41,335 nucleotides of DNA from a bacterium (GTDB lineage: Bacteria; Latescibacterota; Latescibacteria; Latescibacterales; Latescibacteraceae). The notes under the pieces were generated by a model that worked only from the letters and a program-made list of their open reading frames with translations, was not told the DNA's origin and ran no database searches. Where the stretch lies: positions 1-41,335 of the forward strand of contig JAJFUH010000069.1 in the NCBI GenBank assembly GCA_021372535.1. Direction: 5' to 3'. Shown in pieces: positions 38,822-41,335 of this stretch. Every line of letters starts with the position of its first letter. Position 1 is the first letter of the stretch. The position numbers were made by a program, and so were the translations under genes.

Positions 38822-41335
38822 TCATTTCGGCGATTCCAGCAGGTTCAGGAACAGCTTCTTGGCGACCGCGGACTGCGGACTGTCCGAAGCCAGTTCCGGT
38901 ATAATGTCCAGCGTACTCAGGAATATCTGTCCGTTTCCGTAGCGTATCCGGGTCAGGGCGCTCCCGATCTCCTTACGCCCCTGGGAGGCGAAACCGACTA
39001 TCAACTCCGTTCCCAGAAAGTCGATGTTGACAGCCCAGGGATTTCCGCTGTAAAACACCTGATATTCCCAGTTCATGGACTGCGCCTGGGGAAGACCGTT
39101 CAGGTAGGTGCTTTTACCGACAAAGAACCGTCCTTCGTTTCCCCAGTGCACGGTATTCACATACCGGAGAGCCTGATCGTCCAGTCTCTGTGCCCAGCGG
39201 TCGGCCTGGTCGAGAACGATCAGAGTCGCCCCGTTGGACACTTTTTCCATAAGATCGCTGTAATACCGCTGGTTTGTGTTTTTCCTGTCCTGCCCGCCGA
39301 TGATGATATAATCCGGGTCGGTGACCGCAGGATCATAGTCGGGGAGGGTGATTCCCCGGGACTCCTTCAGAAAGGCGTTGACGACTCCCGAAGTATCGAT
39401 AACCGCGCCCTTTCCCTGTAAACCGGGCCCGGAGCGATAATCCACGACAAATATCCTGTCGGAACCGGAGACCCTGACCTGATTATTCATTTTAATCGCG
39501 GCATTGACCGAATAATATCCCGGCTTCGTCATCGCGGGCAACTGCACACCCTCCGCGAGAAGCTGTCCGAACTCTTCCCCTCCCGATACCTGGACCGCGA
39601 AGGTTTTGGTAAAGATTACACGCCCGTCCGGATCGAGGAGTTCGATTTCCAGAACTCCCTTGCCTTTCAGATCCAGTTCGTTGACAATAAAGAAATCGGC
39701 GATGGATGTAGCCCCCGCCGGGAGAACCGTCGCGCGCACTTTCACCGCGACATACAGCGGCTGGGAATAATAGGCGATAATGGAAGGGTCGCCGGTGGGA
39801 TTGCGATACTGGTCCACGAGGTCGGTATGAGTCATTGCATCGGACGCCCATGCGTTGAGATTGTAGGCATCCACCACATTGCTGATGCGGACGTTCTCAA
39901 GATTACGGCCGTGATAGTAGTGCATGTTTTTCCCGAGCGCCAGAGTCAGATCGTCCACCGTGGGGAAGGCGCTGCGGAATCCGCTCTCATCGAGAAACCG
40001 GTCGTATGAGTTGAAAAAGTCCATGCGCAGCGTTTCCTGCCAGCCGGTGGCGCCCGTACGATCCAGCTCTTCCTTGATCTTCTGGAGCCGGATCATGGTG
40101 CCGAACGCTCCTTCCTCGCCCAGCCAGATCAGTTCGCCCTTGTCGTAGCCATGAACGGAGTCGCCCGGGGCTACCTGCCCGCGCAGAAAGAACCACGGAT
40201 TCCGGTAGTAATCATCCATCCATCCGCCGGTGGGGATAAAATGATGGTGGTTGAACCAGCCGTAATAGTGCAGGCTGTCGTCCATCGGCCGCATATGGAG
40301 TTTGAAGGGGTCCGGGCCATAAGTGTCGGTGAATTTCTTGTGACGGTTCCGGTCGCTGTTGTAGATAATGAGGCGGGTCGGATCGAGCGCATGGACCATT
40401 TTCATGTTCCGAATGTCGTCCTCGCTCGCTTCGGTGCTGGTTTCCTCCTTCAGGAGCGTGATGAACCACGAGGGCTTGGAGCGGTCTCGCAGGATCATTC
40501 TCCTGAGTTTTTCACTCCGCCATACGGCCGCTTTTTCATCCGGATGGTCGTTGCAGCGGTATCCCCCGGGGTCCGCATGGGTCAGGATGCCGTATTCGTC
40601 GCAGATATCGGTTGCCGCGGGCTGAGCCATGCACTGGTTCATGATGAAGGTATTGAATCCCATTTTAAGGAGCAGTTCCACATTCCGCTGTGCCATCTCC
40701 GGGGTGGGGAACATCCCGTTCTTCGGCCAGTATCCGCGCTGCATGGGGCCGAAGACAAACACACGCTTCCCGTTCAGGTAGAACCGTTCGTCGCCGTCCT
40801 TCTTCCCGATCTCGAACCAGCGAAACCCGAACCGTCGATCCATTGAATCCATGATCACGCCGTCGTCGCTCGTGAATTGAACCGCGGCGATGTAGAGATG
40901 AGGATCTCTGATGTTCCATGCTTTCGCCTTTGGGACCTTCACCGAAAGGGATTCTACCGTGCTTCCGGTCGGGATGGACAACGGCAGGGTCTTTTTCCAG
41001 AGGACAGCGGAAGGATTCTTCCACTCGTGGACGACGACCGTCATTTTCCCTTTCCGTGCCGCGCCGGTGAGGTTCTTCAGGGTGACGAACACCTCCGCTT
41101 CCGTAACTTTTGGCGTGTTCTGCACATAGATGTCATCCACCCATACGCCGTCGGTCGCCCGGAGATACACTTTTCCGGTGATGCCGCCGAAACCGTGGTA
41201 GGCCGGAACCCAATTCTTCCCCCAGCGGTACATATCGTTGTTGCTCCAGTCGAAGTTGCCCACCGGATCGGTTACCCGCACATCGAGGGTGTTCTCCCCG
41301 TCGAACCGTACCGCATTGGTGACATCCACCTCGAA
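38822..41335 (-). CDS. glycoside hydrolase family 2-like protein, 5' end outside window
   Basis: 837 codons are visible; the start and signal peptide lie beyond base 41335. Visible domains: the end of the sugar-binding jelly-roll (FDGENTLDVRVTDPVGNFDW, then KVYLRATDGVWVDDIYVQNT), an Ig-like GH2 domain (EVFVTLKNLTGAARKGKMTV, then WNIRDPHLYIAAVQF), and a TIM barrel starting RFGFRWFEIGKKDGDERFYL NGKRVFVFG. The barrel includes MGFNTFIMNQCMAQPAATDI CDEYGILTHADPGGYRC and the presumed nucleophile block LIWLGEEGAFGT. The acid/base position is LKEETS (about 40429-40458), where GH2 enzymes normally have NE. A C-terminal extension (about 560-837) contains Ig and GATase-like (DPDYIIIGGQD.., GATLIVLDQADRW) parts. 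It is probably an exported glycosidase of unknown specificity, perhaps catalytically altered. Confidence 0.8.
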   Translation of the reverse strand, partial: FEVDVTNAVRFDGENTLDVRVTDPVGNFDWSNNDMYRWGKNWVPAYHGFGGITGKVYLRATDGVWVDDIYVQNTPKVTEAEVFVTLKNLTGAARKGKMTVVVHEWKNPSAVLWKKTLPLSIPTGSTVESLSVKVPKAKAWNIRDPHLYIAAVQFTSDDGVIMDSMDRRFGFRWFEIGKKDGDERFYLNGKRVFVFGPMQRGYWPKNGMFPTPEMAQRNVELLLKMGFNTFIMNQCMAQPAATDICDEYGILTHADPGGYRCNDHPDEKAAVWRSEKLRRMILRDRSKPSWFITLLKEETSTEASEDDIRNMKMVHALDPTRLIIYNSDRNRHKKFTDTYGPDPFKLHMRPMDDSLHYYGWFNHHHFIPTGGWMDDYYRNPWFFLRGQVAPGDSVHGYDKGELIWLGEEGAFGTMIRLQKIKEELDRTGATGWQETLRMDFFNSYDRFLDESGFRSAFPTVDDLTLALGKNMHYYHGRNLENVRISNVVDAYNLNAWASDAMTHTDLVDQYRNPTGDPSIIAYYSQPLYVAVKVRATVLPAGATSIADFFIVNELDLKGKGVLEIELLDPDGRVIFTKTFAVQVSGGEEFGQLLAEGVQLPAMTKPGYYSVNAAIKMNNQVRVSGSDRIFVVDYRSGPGLQGKGAVIDTSGVVNAFLKESRGITLPDYDPAVTDPDYIIIGGQDRKNTNQRYYSDLMEKVSNGATLIVLDQADRWAQRLDDQALRYVNTVHWGNEGRFFVGKSTYLNGLPQAQSMNWEYQVFYSGNPWAVNIDFLGTELIVGFASQGRKEIGSALTRIRYGNGQIFLSTLDIIPELASDSPQSAVAKKLFLNLLESPK

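Noticed and set aside
1-41335. tRNA, rRNA, riboswitch or prophage genes
   Set aside because: Scanned by eye on both strands; no cloverleaf, rRNA, integrase or known riboswitch core was recognised. A covariance-model search would be decisive.

Overview
The window reads as a chromosomal stretch of a Gram-negative environmental bacterium from the Fibrobacterota-Chlorobiota-Bacteroidota (FCB) side of the tree. A Latescibacterota- or KSB1-like lineage is my best guess from gene content; no taxonomic marker is present. The clues are two exported proteins ending in the PNPFNPST / FlgD-Ig-like C-terminal domain used for type IX-type sorting, many Sec, Tat and lipoprotein signals, a predicted outer-membrane barrel, and a heavy load of catabolic enzymes of the sialidase-like, heparinase-like, beta-helix, GH2, ceramidase and Gfo/Idh/MocA types. 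There is no rRNA, tRNA, CRISPR array, phage or transposase gene that I can see.

Layout. 0-4.7 kb: 5' end of a CsgG/LpoB-like secreted protein (leftward), a UroD/MtaA-like protein, a membrane-anchored alpha/beta hydrolase translationally coupled to a DUF4186 protein, a YjbQ-family protein and a LysE-type exporter. 5.1-12.7 kb, all leftward: Asp-box sialidase-like protein, DUF3795 protein, Gfo/Idh/MocA oxidoreductase, membrane EFR1-type flavodoxin/ferredoxin, Yip1-family membrane protein, and an operon of two secreted beta-propellers. 13.3-20.8 kb, all rightward: outer-membrane barrel candidate behind two tandem promoters, GT2 glycosyltransferase coupled to an NHL-propeller lipoprotein, an exported Gfo/Idh/MocA-like protein, then an AT-rich patch holding a start-less propeller ORF and most of a large Reg_prop propeller gene whose last ~490 bp return to the local base composition.

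20.8-30.8 kb: RidA-like lipoprotein, two Tat/lipoprotein calcineurin-like phosphoesterases, a DUF4962/heparinase-II/III-like protein, two small or unknown proteins, a pentapeptide-repeat/two-TM channel fusion, and a two-gene DUF5058 membrane pair. 30.8-41.3 kb: a ceramidase-domain protein, a PNPFNPST-terminated secreted protein, then four leftward exported proteins (DUF4861, beta-helix, Tat-exported DUF362, GH2 cut by the window edge). These last four look like a glycan- or glycolipid-scavenging locus without SusC/SusD.

The genome habit is one gene or a short operon per promoter. Most intergenic gaps carry small palindromic or MITE-like repeats of several families. Five promoters I can propose resemble TTGACA-N16/17-TAtaaT. 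The most unusual items are the composition-shifted chimeric propeller gene, the pentapeptide-channel fusion with a degenerate selectivity filter and a nearly clean 30-bp repeat array, hairpin repeats whose stems covary between copies, and exported members of normally cytoplasmic families (RidA, Gfo/Idh/MocA) that have lost signature residues. All assignments rest on reading motifs by eye; no database search was run.
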